DNA of 64,000 bases from Mannheimia pernigra (GCF_013377995.1 NZ_CP055305.1:1736001-1800000), one strand, 5' to 3'. Positions 52,457-61,757 are shown, counted from the stretch's first letter. Numbers and translations are program-made. Notes: a model not told the origin generated them from the sequence alone.

Positions 52457-53314
52457 ATGACTGAAAAAGAGCAAACAATACATATTTCCCTGTTAAAAAT
52501 CAGCCAATATGCTCAACTGTCTATAGGTTGCAACTGTGTAGCAACCATTCATTCTATTTACAACAACACAATTAACCTATTGATAAATAATCAACTTTTC
52601 TCACTACAACCTAAAGAAAGCCATCTATCGCCAATTAGCTTAATCACAACACGCGCTCAATTTCAACAACTCAGATTACAACCTCATCGAACTTATCCGT
52701 TTCATTTTAATTATCAAGATTGTACAACTTTTTGTACAAAATTGACCGCTTGTACATCCTCTTTAACCCACCAACTGAGCCGTTATGCCTCACTATCTAA
52801 AAAAATCTTACAGCAGTCAGATAAAAAAGGATTGAATCTACTCTTTCACAAGCAAAATGATGACTTAATATTATCTGCTTTCAAGCAATATTTAATTAAA
52901 GCTAAACACTTTTATTATATGAATGATGAGGAAAACGCCTGTAATATGTTGAGTAAATTAATTGGCTTAGGAATAGGGCTTACACCAAGTGGCGATGATT
53001 TTCTCTGTGGTTTGCTTGCAACACTCCAACATTCTAATGCAACACAGTCCCATTTTTACCAAAGACTCTCTCAGCAAATTAAACAAAATTTGACTAACAC
53101 CAATCTCATCAGTAGCCGATTTTTAGAATGTGCATTACAACAACAATTTTCTTTACCTGTGCTAGCTTTCTTTAAAAATATTAATAAACAAAATGCAGAG
53201 ATAGAACAACTCAGTAAACTATTTGAAAATATCGGACATTCTTCAGGAATAGATACGCTTTTTGGTATTTATTATGGTTATATTCTGCTATTGAATGAAA
53301 ACGAATATTGTTAA
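52457..53314 (+). CDS. allH: DUF2877 protein, AllH subunit of oxamate carbamoyltransferase
   Basis: The 285-residue protein carries the DUF2877 signature LIGLGIGLTPSGDDFLCGLLATL (about residues 173-195 in part) and GHSSGIDTLFGIYYGY near the C-terminus, matching E. coli YlbF. YlbF, with FdrA and YlbE, is reported as a subunit of oxamate carbamoyltransferase. It is placed apart from its partners, divergent from the second allantoinase, with its own promoter. An uptake word lies within the gene near 52744. It ends in a strong terminator. Confidence 0.85.
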   Translation: MTEKEQTIHISLLKISQYAQLSIGCNCVATIHSIYNNTINLLINNQLFSLQPKESHLSPISLITTRAQFQQLRLQPHRTYPFHFNYQDCTTFCTKLTACTSSLTHQLSRYASLSKKILQQSDKKGLNLLFHKQNDDLILSAFKQYLIKAKHFYYMNDEENACNMLSKLIGLGIGLTPSGDDFLCGLLATLQHSNATQSHFYQRLSQQIKQNLTNTNLISSRFLECALQQQFSLPVLAFFKNINKQNAEIEQLSKLFENIGHSSGIDTLFGIYYGYILLLNENEYC

Positions 53315-53328
53315 TTGCAAGATAGCAA

Positions 53329-53358
53329 AAAGCCTGTAAACGTTAATTTACAGGCTTT
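53329..53358 (+). terminator. Terminator after allH
   Basis: AAAGCCTGTAAA and TTTACAGGCTTT form a perfect 12-bp stem with a six-base loop; CAAATCTTTTTG follows. Confidence 0.85.
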
Positions 53359-53400
53359 CAAATCTTTTTGTTTAACTTCGTTGAGCTAACTTTAGTTAAA

Positions 53401-53486
53401 TGGTGCCTGAGGTCGGACTCGAACCGACATGGTTATTCACCGGCGGATTTTGAATCCGCTACGTCTACCAATTTCGTCACTCAGGC
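53401..53486 (-). tRNA. tRNA-Leu (anticodon CAA)
   Basis: The minus strand reads GCCTGAGTGACGAAATTGG at the 5' end, with anticodon loop ATTCAAAAT (CAA), a long class II variable arm and GGTTCGAGTCC in the T arm. It ends with an encoded CCA. Length is 86 nt. It decodes UUG. Confidence 0.97.
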
Positions 53487-53785
53487 TGAGAGTGTGTTTT
53501 TGATTTGATTACTCTTAATGTAAAGAGTACAGATTAGAACCATTCACTATTTTTCTAGCTCTGGTTTAAATTTCTGCCGAATTATAGAAAAATATGACCG
53601 CTTTCGCAAGTGTTAAAAACGTCTTAAAAATCGGTTGATTTAAAAACCAGCATTCGATTCATCTTTACAAAAATAGTTATGCACACGTTCTGTGGATAAG
53701 TAAGTGAAAAAGCCTGTTTATAAACATTTAACCTACTGATTTTCATATATTTAATTTTTCAAATCAGAGGCGTTCAAAAATTCCC
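53487..53785. other. Intergenic region between tRNA-Leu and xseA
   Basis: No gene is visible. It should hold the tRNA-Leu promoter (minus strand). A small inverted repeat TACTCTT/AAGAGTA lies at 53510-53529, and an incomplete uptake word near 53597. Confidence 0.5.
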
Positions 53786-55246
53786 CTACAGAAAACCCAC
53801 TACTTGACTTCTTATTTTTCCTGTTTTTAGTTGTGTGATGATCATTTCCCCATACTTAACATCATTGCTTGAAACAAGCATTTTCCCCTCTTCTGTTTGG
53901 GTAATTGAGTAACCTCTGGTTAGAATTTTTAATGGGCTTAGTCCGTCTAATTTTGTACAAAGTTCCTGAAAATACTGATTCTCTTTTAGTATCATTTTTT
54001 CGATTGTGTAATTTAAGCGTTGAGAAAATTTTGCCAACAACATTTGCTGCTGATTAATTTGATAAGGTAGTGGATTTCGTTCCAAACATTGAGTGACTGT
54101 TTTCCACTGTTGCTGTTTTTTACTTAATTGCTGTGTTATCTGCCAGTGAAGTGTTTGTTGAATTTGTGCTAATCGCAGGCTTTGTCTCTCAATTTGCTTT
54201 TTGGGATGTTGATTTTTCAAACTCAAATCAAGATCTTTGATTTGTTGTATTTTCTCTGAAAGTAATTTATAAACCGCTTGCTCAAGTCTGTATTCCATAT
54301 AATCAAACTTTTGTTGTCGTATTTCAATAAGTTTAATTGGATGCTGAGCGTTTAAACGTAGATGAAGTTGTTGGAAATGGGCCATTTTTGCAGTCCAGCA
54401 TCTGTCAAAGGCTAAGCTTACTTTATCAAGCTGATGCTGTAGCTGGCGTTGTAGCTCTTTTTGATCACGGCTAACTAATTCCGCTGCTGCTGAAGGCGTT
54501 GGCGCTCTTAAATCTGCAACAAAATCGGCAATCGTAACATCAGTTTCGTGTCCTACCGCACTAATAATTGGAATATTGGAATGATAAATCGCATAAGCCA
54601 CTTCTTCTTCATTAAAACACCATAAATCTTCTAACGAACCACCGCCCCGTCCAACAATCAACACATCGCATTCATTACGCTGATTTGCTAATTTAATCAT
54701 ATTTACAATGTCTTGAGCAGCTTCCTTACCTTGCACTAAGGTAGGGTAAATCACGACTAACAAACTCGGATCCCGGCGTTGTAAAATATGTAGGATATCT
54801 TGCAATGCCGCACCTGTTGATGAAGTAATTATCCCTACTTTTTTTACACATTGTGGAATGTACTTTTTATGTTCTTGAGCAAATAGACCTTGAGCTGCTA
54901 ATTTGTTTTTGAGCTGTTCAAATTGCTGTTGCAATAAACCCTCTCCAGCTGGCTGCATATTTTCAATGATAAGTTGGTAATCACCTCTTGGCTCATAGAG
55001 TGTGACACTTGCTCTAACCAGAACTTGCATACCATTTTGCGGACGAAAATTCACTTTTACATTTTTCATTTTAAACATAGCCGCTCGAACTTGTGCCTTG
55101 TCATCTTTTAGCGTGAGATACCAATGCCCAGATACTGGCTGGCTAAAATTAGAAATTTCGCCTGTTAGCCAAACTTGGCTTAATTCCATTTCAAGTAAAT
55201 TTCGGACAGAATAGTTAAGTTGTGTAACAGTTAAGATATTGCTCAT
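53786..55246 (-). CDS. xseA: Exodeoxyribonuclease VII large subunit
   Basis: The chosen ATG at 55246 gives 486 residues beginning MSNILTVTQLNYSVRNLLEM, as in other XseA proteins (an ATG two codons earlier is possible). The longer open frame runs into the tRNA gene and is not real. The OB-fold is EISNFSQPVSGHWYLTLKDDKAQVRAAMFK; the catalytic core has VGIITSSTGAALQDI, DVLIVGRGGGSLEDLWCFNEE and SAVGHETDVTIADFVADLRAPTPSAAAE. A long coiled coil follows. It degrades single-stranded DNA with XseB, which is not in the window. Confidence 0.95.
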   Translation of the reverse strand: MSNILTVTQLNYSVRNLLEMELSQVWLTGEISNFSQPVSGHWYLTLKDDKAQVRAAMFKMKNVKVNFRPQNGMQVLVRASVTLYEPRGDYQLIIENMQPAGEGLLQQQFEQLKNKLAAQGLFAQEHKKYIPQCVKKVGIITSSTGAALQDILHILQRRDPSLLVVIYPTLVQGKEAAQDIVNMIKLANQRNECDVLIVGRGGGSLEDLWCFNEEEVAYAIYHSNIPIISAVGHETDVTIADFVADLRAPTPSAAAELVSRDQKELQRQLQHQLDKVSLAFDRCWTAKMAHFQQLHLRLNAQHPIKLIEIRQQKFDYMEYRLEQAVYKLLSEKIQQIKDLDLSLKNQHPKKQIERQSLRLAQIQQTLHWQITQQLSKKQQQWKTVTQCLERNPLPYQINQQQMLLAKFSQRLNYTIEKMILKENQYFQELCTKLDGLSPLKILTRGYSITQTEEGKMLVSSNDVKYGEMIITQLKTGKIRSQVVGFL

Positions 55247-55381
55247 AATCATCACAAGTAAATGAGGAAAGGTTGGTTTAGTGTAGCGAGAAATCAGAAA
55301 GAGAGGAAGTGTGCAGTCAATGCAAGCGGTCATTTTTACACATTTTTTTGCAAATTCGCTTTTAGGAAAGCAAATAAAGAA

Positions 55382-55406
55382 AAACCCTCGATATAATCGA
55401 GGGTTT
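55382..55406 (-). terminator. Terminator after tRNA-fMet
   Basis: AAACCCTCGAT and its complement, short loop, followed on the minus strand by TTTTTCTTT. It lies just past the CCA end of the tRNA. Confidence 0.85.
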
Positions 55407-55411
55407 AAATT

Positions 55412-55488
<77 letters not shown>

Positions 55489-55699
55489 TCAGATGTCGCT
55501 ATAATATATCAATCTGGCATATTGACAAGTAAAATCATAAAAAACCGCACTGAATGATGTAATTTACAACAAAAATAGTATAAAAATCCATTTATCGATT
55601 CAAAATCAAGCAGAATATATTATTGTTTTATTTTTAATAGTATTTTTGCTATTCTCCAAAATAATTTTTCAGATTTTATTAACAATAAAAGGATTTTCA

Positions 55700-56806
55700 A
55701 TGAATTGGAAAGCATATAAAAAATCAATCATTGCTACTAGCGTTGCGATTATAGCAACAATTTTAGTGGGCTGTTCGTCTTCAGTCAAAAAAGAGCAAGC
55801 CACCACTTCGTACGTCGATAAAGCAAAATTTGGTGCAAAATATAATGGTCGCCAATTTATCTCTTATGGCATACATTTTCAAAGTGGTCGTTTAAGTTTA
55901 AATGCCTCTCCAGTTAATCAGAAAGATTTTTTACAGCAGCTCTCCAATGTTTTAACTTATAGTCGCCTAGCGAATACTCACGCTTTGGCGTATGGCAAGA
56001 TTAATCGCTGGATTTCATCAGGTGCAAATATTAATGATCTTGCTAAATATGGCATCAGCACCCGTTTAATGCGGGGCGAAGACGGTTATCAGAATGTTTT
56101 AATGACGGGCTATTACTCCCCTGTGATTAAAGCTCGTCGTATGCCTCAAGGGCAATATCAGCACCCAATTTATGCAATGCCAATAAACAAACGCTTTTCT
56201 CGTGCGGAAATTTATGCTGGTGCATTACGGGGGAAAGGTTTGGAATTAGCTTATAGTGATTCAATGTTAGACAATTTCTTATTAGGCGTGCAAGGTAGTG
56301 GTTATATTGATTTTGGCGATGGTCATTTGAATTACCTTGCTTATGCAGGACAAAATGGCTTTAAATATGCCAGCGTTGGACGTTTATTAGTTGAAGATGG
56401 TGAAATTGCAAAAGAAAAGATGTCAGTTCAAGCTATTCGTGAATGGGGAACTCGCAATCCTAGTCGTGTTCAAGGCTTGTTAGAACGTAACCCATCTTAT
56501 GTTTTTTTCCAAAACGATCCTAATGGTAAAGTAAAAGGCTCAGCAGGCGTGCCGTTAGTACCGCTAGCTTCTGTAGCATCCGATCGCAGCATCGTGCCTA
56601 CTGGCAGTGTATTATTGGTAGAAATGCCACTTATTGATAATAATGGTAATTGGACTGGTAAACATGAAATGCGTTTAATGGTTGCACTTGATGTAGGCGG
56701 TGCGGTAAAAGGACATCACTTCGATCTATATCAAGGTGTGGGTGATAAAGCAGGACACGTTGCAGGCTTAATGAAGCACTATGGTCGTGTTTGGGTGTTA
56801 AATTAA
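55700..56806 (+). CDS. mltA: Membrane-bound lytic murein transglycosylase A
   Basis: The ATG at 55700 follows AAAGGA and opens a lipoprotein signal peptide with lipobox LVGC. The 368-residue product has the MltA barrel domain (VLMTGYYSPVIKARRMPQGQYQHPIYAMP, RGKGLELAYSDSMLDNFLLGVQGSG) and the C-terminal 3D domain with the catalytic Asp region (LMVALDVGGAVKGHHFDLYQGVGDKAGHVAG). It cleaves peptidoglycan glycan strands to 1,6-anhydro products at the outer membrane. The gene is monocistronic. Confidence 0.94.
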   Translation: MNWKAYKKSIIATSVAIIATILVGCSSSVKKEQATTSYVDKAKFGAKYNGRQFISYGIHFQSGRLSLNASPVNQKDFLQQLSNVLTYSRLANTHALAYGKINRWISSGANINDLAKYGISTRLMRGEDGYQNVLMTGYYSPVIKARRMPQGQYQHPIYAMPINKRFSRAEIYAGALRGKGLELAYSDSMLDNFLLGVQGSGYIDFGDGHLNYLAYAGQNGFKYASVGRLLVEDGEIAKEKMSVQAIREWGTRNPSRVQGLLERNPSYVFFQNDPNGKVKGSAGVPLVPLASVASDRSIVPTGSVLLVEMPLIDNNGNWTGKHEMRLMVALDVGGAVKGHHFDLYQGVGDKAGHVAGLMKHYGRVWVLN

Positions 56807-56919
56807 TCTAAGAAAAATATGTTAAAAGAAGTCTTAATATAGTTCGATTGTTTGTATTTGCAAATCATTCGAAAAATTTGACCGCTTACCAGTGCTTTAG
56901 CAAAACAGAAGAAATAAAG

Positions 56920-56950
56920 AAAACTCGCAGTTTATTACGCTGCGAGTTTT
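56920..56950. terminator. Bidirectional terminator between mltA and purF
   Basis: AAAACTCGCAG and CTGCGAGTTTT form an 11-bp stem with a nine-base loop; T/A runs lie on both sides. Confidence 0.85.
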
Positions 56951-56954
56951 CTTT

Positions 56955-58472
56955 TTAGCTTTCGTTATGAATTTCTAGATTTGTGGCTTGCTTTGCCGCA
57001 TTTGTCTTTGCTTTATCATTACGAGCGTTAGCAATTGCATCTAAATAGCCTTTATCAATATCACCTGTGATATATTCGCCAGTAAAGACGGAGTCATCAA
57101 AGTTGCGAATAGAGGGATTTTCTATTTGAATTGATTTATAAAGTGCTGTTAAATCTTGGAAAATCAGCTTATCTACACCAATCATTTCAGCAACGTCTTC
57201 CACTGAACGATCATAGGCTACCAGCTCTTCACAAGTTGGCATATCAATCCCATAAACATTCGGATAACGAATTTCTGGTGCGGCAGAGGCAAAATAAACT
57301 CTTTTTGCCCCTGCCGCTCTTGCCATTTCGACAATTTGCTCTGAGGTAGTGCCTCGAACAATAGAGTCATCAACTAATAATACACTTTTACCTTTAAACT
57401 CTGAGGCAATCGCATTTAGCTTGCGGCGAACTGAACTTTTACGTTGAGCTTGACCTGGCATAATAAAGGTACGAGCCACATAGCGATTTTTCACAAAACC
57501 TTGTCTATATGGTTTATAAAGTACATTTGCAATACGCACTGCGATATCATTGGAAGTTTCTGGAATCGGAATAACCACATCAATATCATCTACAATACGC
57601 CCCCATTCTCGTTTTATTTTTTCACCGAGTAATTCTCCCATATGCACACGGGCTGCATAGACAGAAACACCATCAATCACGGAATCAGGACGAGCAAAGT
57701 AAACATACTCAAAAATACAAGGATTAAGTTTTGGGCTATCTGCACAGATTTGAGAATGTAGTTCACCCTCAAAGGTAATATAAATTGCTTCGCCTGGTAA
57801 CACATCTCGCACAAATTCAAAGCCTACAACATCCAGTGCTACACTTTCTGAGGCAAACATATATTCGGTTTTGCCTTCTACTTCACGCTTACCAAGTACT
57901 AGCGGACGAATACCAAAAGGATCACGAAATGCCACCATACCGTGCCCGATAATCATCGCAATACACGCATAAGCACCCCGAATACTGTCATTTGTTTTTC
58001 GTACTGTTTCAAAAATATTCGCTGATGTTAAATGCTTGTTTGGATAAAGATCTAAAAAATAGGCAAAAATATTGAGTAGCGATTCTGAATCTGAATTGGT
58101 GTTAACGTGGCGGCGAGCCTCATTAAATAAACGCTCTTTTAATTGTGCATTATTAGTTAAATTACCATTATGCACAAGTGTAATACCAAAAGGCGAGTTT
58201 ACATAGAAAGGTTGAGCTTCTGAGACACTAGAACTCCCTGCTGTAGGATAACGCACGTGACCAATACCTACATTTCCTTGCAAACGTAACATATGTTCTT
58301 GCCGGAAAACATCGCTTACCAAACCATTTGCTTTACGTAAGCGAAAACGGCTTTCATCGTCTATGGTGACGATACCTGCGGCATCTTGTCCTCGGTGTTG
58401 TAGTAATGTCAAACCATCATAAATCGCCTGATTAACAGGAGAATGCCCAATAATACCGACAATGCCACACAT
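56955..58472 (-). CDS. purF: Amidophosphoribosyltransferase
   Basis: The 505-residue enzyme catalyses the first committed step of purine synthesis (PRPP and glutamine to phosphoribosylamine). MCGIVGIIG supplies the catalytic Cys2 of the glutaminase domain. GHVRYPTAGSSS, GIRPLVLGKRE and the PRPP-binding VLLVDDSIVRGTTS are present. It is 14 bp downstream of cvpA, and the pair is preceded by a PurR operator. Confidence 0.97.
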   Translation of the reverse strand: MCGIVGIIGHSPVNQAIYDGLTLLQHRGQDAAGIVTIDDESRFRLRKANGLVSDVFRQEHMLRLQGNVGIGHVRYPTAGSSSVSEAQPFYVNSPFGITLVHNGNLTNNAQLKERLFNEARRHVNTNSDSESLLNIFAYFLDLYPNKHLTSANIFETVRKTNDSIRGAYACIAMIIGHGMVAFRDPFGIRPLVLGKREVEGKTEYMFASESVALDVVGFEFVRDVLPGEAIYITFEGELHSQICADSPKLNPCIFEYVYFARPDSVIDGVSVYAARVHMGELLGEKIKREWGRIVDDIDVVIPIPETSNDIAVRIANVLYKPYRQGFVKNRYVARTFIMPGQAQRKSSVRRKLNAIASEFKGKSVLLVDDSIVRGTTSEQIVEMARAAGAKRVYFASAAPEIRYPNVYGIDMPTCEELVAYDRSVEDVAEMIGVDKLIFQDLTALYKSIQIENPSIRNFDDSVFTGEYITGDIDKGYLDAIANARNDKAKTNAAKQATNLEIHNES

Positions 58473-58486
58473 ATAGAAAAACCTCT

Positions 58487-58990
58487 TTATTTAGTCGAGT
58501 TTAGAAAAGTAGAATTTGTTTGTAACTGTTCAAAGAACCATTTCACAATAAAGTCAAAGTGCGGAATCAATAATGATGATTTCCATAAATCCGTCTGACT
58601 TGATTGTGTGAAAGTATCTAAAAAGAATAAAACGGCGGAAACGATTAAAATGCCACGCAATGCCCCAAAAGCTCCCCCTAAAATGCGATCAGTAATAGAC
58701 AAACCACTTAAATCAATTACTCTGCCTAACAAACCGTTAATTACGCCACACACAATTAAAGTTAAAATGAATAAAATAACTGCGGCTAACCCATTGCGTA
58801 AAAATTCTGAGTTTTGTAGGTAAACTGAATTTATTTGTGTTAAATAACCGCTCAAATAAGGATAAAACGAACTTGCCACAAAAAAAGCAATTACCCAACC
58901 AAGTAGTGATAACGCTTCATTAGTAAACCCTCGCCATAAACTTACGAGTACAGAAAAAGTAATAATTCCGATAATAACTAAATCAACCAT
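58487..58990 (-). CDS. cvpA: CvpA family inner-membrane protein
   Basis: The 167-residue protein has four membrane helices and the CvpA pattern (VDLVIIGIITFSVLVSLWRGFTNEALSLLGWV, DRILGGAFGALRGILI). CvpA is required for colicin V production in E. coli and contributes to envelope stress resistance. The cvpA-purF order and the PurR box upstream are as in E. coli. Confidence 0.93.
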   Translation of the reverse strand: MVDLVIIGIITFSVLVSLWRGFTNEALSLLGWVIAFFVASSFYPYLSGYLTQINSVYLQNSEFLRNGLAAVILFILTLIVCGVINGLLGRVIDLSGLSITDRILGGAFGALRGILIVSAVLFFLDTFTQSSQTDLWKSSLLIPHFDFIVKWFFEQLQTNSTFLNSTK

Positions 58991-59031
58991 AAATACCCTT
59001 AAAAGCTTAAAGCTCTCCTATTCTACAAAAA

Positions 59032-59047
59032 AAGAAAACGTTTGCGT
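59032..59047 (-). promoter_or_regulatory. PurR operator upstream of cvpA-purF
   Basis: The minus strand reads ACGCAAACGTTTTCTT, a full match to the PurR consensus, about 42 bp before the cvpA ATG. Purine repression of cvpA-purF is known in E. coli. Confidence 0.88.
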
Positions 59048-59143
59048 AGCCCCATTTTGTTAAAAATTTGATAATCTACGTAAAATAACAAGCGGGTGTA
59101 TTTGACAAAAAAATGGCAAAATCTGACCGCTTGTCAAAATCGG

Positions 59144-59605
59144 CTATTCTACAACATAGCCAACATCCTCTAAAGTCGGGTTATTTGCCCCATTTTTTGC
59201 CAGTTCATCACAAATTTCATTTTCACGGTGCCCCGAATGCCCTTTAACCCACGCCCACTCAATTTGATGACGGTGAATCTCGTTATCTAAGGCTATCCAT
59301 AAATCTTTATTTTTAACAGGTTTCTTATCGCTTGTTTTCCAATCATTTTTCTTCCAATTAAAAATCCATTTTTGGATACCGTTTTTCATATATTGGCTGT
59401 CGCTGCTAAGTTTTACCTTGCAAGGTTCTTTCAACATAGATAATGCATCAATTACCGCACGTAATTCCATACGATTATTAGTGGTTTGAAAATAACCTTT
59501 GCTAACCGTTTTTTCATATCCGTTATAGCGAAGTAAAATGCCAAGTCCGCCTTTACCTGGGTTGCCTAAACAAGAACCGTCTGTAAATATTTCAACTAAT
59601 TTCAT
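59144..59605 (-). CDS. rnhA: Ribonuclease HI
   Basis: The ATG at 59605 gives 153 residues, the usual length; the longer open frame reads back through the argG terminator. Catalytic acids are Asp9 (IFTDGSCLGNPG), the Glu in NNRMELRA and the Asp in SSDSQY; the basic protrusion and HSGHRENEICDELA follow. It degrades RNA in RNA-DNA hybrids. It lies downstream of argG. Confidence 0.95.
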   Translation of the reverse strand: MKLVEIFTDGSCLGNPGKGGLGILLRYNGYEKTVSKGYFQTTNNRMELRAVIDALSMLKEPCKVKLSSDSQYMKNGIQKWIFNWKKNDWKTSDKKPVKNKDLWIALDNEIHRHQIEWAWVKGHSGHRENEICDELAKNGANNPTLEDVGYVVE

Positions 59606-59625
59606 CACATTAATCTTTGAAAATA

Positions 59626-59656
59626 AAAACCCCAAAGCCTTCACTTTGGGGCAGAT
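59626..59656 (-). terminator. Terminator after argG
   Basis: CCCCAAAG and CTTTGGGG (59630-59651) with a six-base loop; on the minus strand TTTTTATTTT follows. It lies between argG and the rnhA start. Confidence 0.88.
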
Positions 59657-59688
59657 TTTACTCAATTATCAACATTGAGATCCGCTCA

Positions 59689-61020
59689 TTATTTTTTTCC
59701 AAGCTGAGGAATGACACTATTATTTGCAGCTAATAAACCAGCATCGGTGTAAACCGCTAATTTACCACGAGTATCCACAATGTCTAAGTTACGCATTGTT
59801 AATTGACCAATTCGATCAGCTGGTGTAAACGGTGCATCTTCCACTTTTTCCATACTTAAACGCTCTGATTCGTAAGTTAAGTTTGGCGATTCTGTGTTAA
59901 GAATGGTGAAGTCATTACCACGACGTAATTCAAGCGTTACGGTTCCAGTAATTGCTTTTGCCACCCAGCGTTGAGCCGTTTCACGCAGCATTAATGCTTG
60001 CGGATCAAACCAACGCCCTTGATATAATAAACGACCTAAACGTAAACCGTTGATACGATATTGTTCGATAGTGTCTTCATTGTGAATACCCGTTACCAAA
60101 CGCTCATAAGCGATATGTAATAACGCCATTCCCGGTGCTTCGTAAATACCACGTGATTTTGCTTCGATAATACGGTTTTCGATTTGGTCTGACATTCCTA
60201 AACCGTGACGTCCACCAATGCGGTTCGCTTCCATAATTAATTCAACCGCATCATCAATGCGTTTACCATTTAATGCAACTGGCACGCCTTCTTCAAAAGT
60301 CACAGAAACCGTTTCAGCTTTAATCTCAACAGATTCGTCCCAGAAAGCAACGCCCATAATTGGCTTTACAATCTTCATTCCTGTGCTTAACTCTTCTAAA
60401 TCTTTCGCTTCGTGGGTTGCGCCTAGCATATTTGAGTCAGTGGAATACGCTTTTTCAACTGACATTTTGTAGTCAAAGCCATTTTCAATTAAGAATGTTG
60501 ACATTTCTAAACGACCACCAAGCTCATCAATAAAGAGTTGATCTAACCACGGTTTATAGATTTTTAATTTTGGGTTAGTGAGTAAACCATAGCGATAGAA
60601 ACGCTCAATATCATTGCCTTTAAACGTTGAGCCATCACCCCAGATATTTACATTATCTTCTTTCATCGCAGCAACAAGCATCGTACCAGTTACCGCACGA
60701 CCAAGAGGCGTGGTGTTGAAATAAGGAATACCGCCTGTTGAAATATGGAAAGCACCACATTGGATTGCTGCAATGCCTTCGTGGGCTAATTGTTGGCGAC
60801 AATCAATTAAACGTGCATTTTCTGCACCATATTCGATGGCTTTTTTCGGAATTGCGTTGTAATCATCTTCATCTGGCTGACCTAAATTTGCGGTATACGC
60901 ATAAGGTACGGCGCCTTTTTTACGCATCCAAAGTAATGCTGCTGAGGTATCTAAACCGCCTGAAAAGGCAATACCAACCTTCTGCCCTAAAGGTAAAGCT
61001 TCTAAAATTGTTGCTGACAT
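59689..61020 (-). CDS. argG: Argininosuccinate synthase
   Basis: The ATG at 61020 follows ATAGGA and gives 443 residues. The ATP-binding AFSGGLDTSAALLWM lies near the start, and WGDGSTFKGNDIERFYRYG and GRHGLGMSDQIENRIIEAKSRGIYE follow. It joins citrulline and aspartate, with AMP release, in arginine synthesis. This is the longer E. coli-type (type II) enzyme. A PurR-like palindrome lies about 40 bp upstream, and a clear ARG box was not found. Confidence 0.95.
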   Translation of the reverse strand: MSATILEALPLGQKVGIAFSGGLDTSAALLWMRKKGAVPYAYTANLGQPDEDDYNAIPKKAIEYGAENARLIDCRQQLAHEGIAAIQCGAFHISTGGIPYFNTTPLGRAVTGTMLVAAMKEDNVNIWGDGSTFKGNDIERFYRYGLLTNPKLKIYKPWLDQLFIDELGGRLEMSTFLIENGFDYKMSVEKAYSTDSNMLGATHEAKDLEELSTGMKIVKPIMGVAFWDESVEIKAETVSVTFEEGVPVALNGKRIDDAVELIMEANRIGGRHGLGMSDQIENRIIEAKSRGIYEAPGMALLHIAYERLVTGIHNEDTIEQYRINGLRLGRLLYQGRWFDPQALMLRETAQRWVAKAITGTVTLELRRGNDFTILNTESPNLTYESERLSMEKVEDAPFTPADRIGQLTMRNLDIVDTRGKLAVYTDAGLLAANNSVIPQLGKK

Positions 61021-61058
61021 ACGAATTCCTATAAATTTTGAAAGTAAAAAACAATTAA

Positions 61059-61074
61059 ACGCAAACGCTTGCGT
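61059..61074 (-). promoter_or_regulatory. PurR-like operator upstream of argG
   Basis: ACGCAAACGCTTGCGT differs from the ideal PurR palindrome ACGCAAACGTTTGCGT by one central base. It lies about 39-54 bp before the argG ATG. Another LacI-family regulator could also bind such a site. Confidence 0.6.
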
Positions 61075-61198
61075 ATGCATTCAAGGAAAATATTCTAGCT
61101 GAAAAGCGTTAAAAATTCATCTAAAATTTACACATCAGATTTGCACATTTTCCGTAAAATATAACCGCTTGTCATATTAAGTTCTTTAGGAGATAGAT

Positions 61199-61713
61199 AT
61201 GTTAAAAAAATGCCTAATAGGGATTGTTATACTATTGATTACTTTGATCGGTATTGAGCAATTTAAAGTACCTTATCTCTATGATTATCTGCGTTGGATA
61301 CCGACATTAAAACAAGGCATTCCAACTAAACAAAGTTTGCCAAATCCTATTGCAGGGCAACGCTTTATTGACAGTTGGCACAGCCCAAGAAGTGGAGGAC
61401 GTAAACACGAAGGTGTAGATATTTTTGTACCGAGAGGAACACCTATTCGTAGCACTACGAGCGGGGTTGTAGTGCGAATTGGCACAAACAGACTAGGCGG
61501 TAAAGTAGTTTCGGTTATGACAGGTAGAACAGTACACTACACGCCCATTTAGAAGATTATGGCAATATTTCCCGCCACCGATGGATTGAGCAAGGAGAAA
61601 TCATTGGCACAGTAGGCGACAGTGGTAATGCTAGAGGCACGCCGCCACACTTGCATTATGGTATTTATACACCAAGCGGAGCAATAAATCCGTATCCGTT
61701 GATTAGACAGTGA
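61199..61713 (+). pseudogene. M23 family peptidase, frameshifted
   Basis: The first frame (61199-61552) encodes 117 residues: an N-terminal membrane helix, then GGRKHEGVDIFVPRGTPIRSTTSG with the first zinc-binding His and Asp (HxxxD), ending after VHYTPI. A second frame from about 61545 to the stop at 61711-61713 encodes HLEDYGN...GEIIGTVGDSGN...PPHLHYGIYTPSG, including the final HxH zinc motif. The frames join if two bases (an extra AC in the sequence CTACACGCC near 61540) are removed, giving the expected HYAHLEDYG. So a two-base insertion splits an otherwise intact small LytM peptidase. A sequencing error is possible. Confidence 0.8.
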
Positions 61714-61757
61714 TTTGCAAACTTTCAAGGAAAAATGACCGCTTGTAGCTAAAAATA

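Noticed and set aside
61078..61122. ARG boxes for ArgR upstream of argG
   Set aside because: Halves such as AATTCAT and TTGAATGCAT are present but do not form a proper 18-bp palindrome or a spaced pair.
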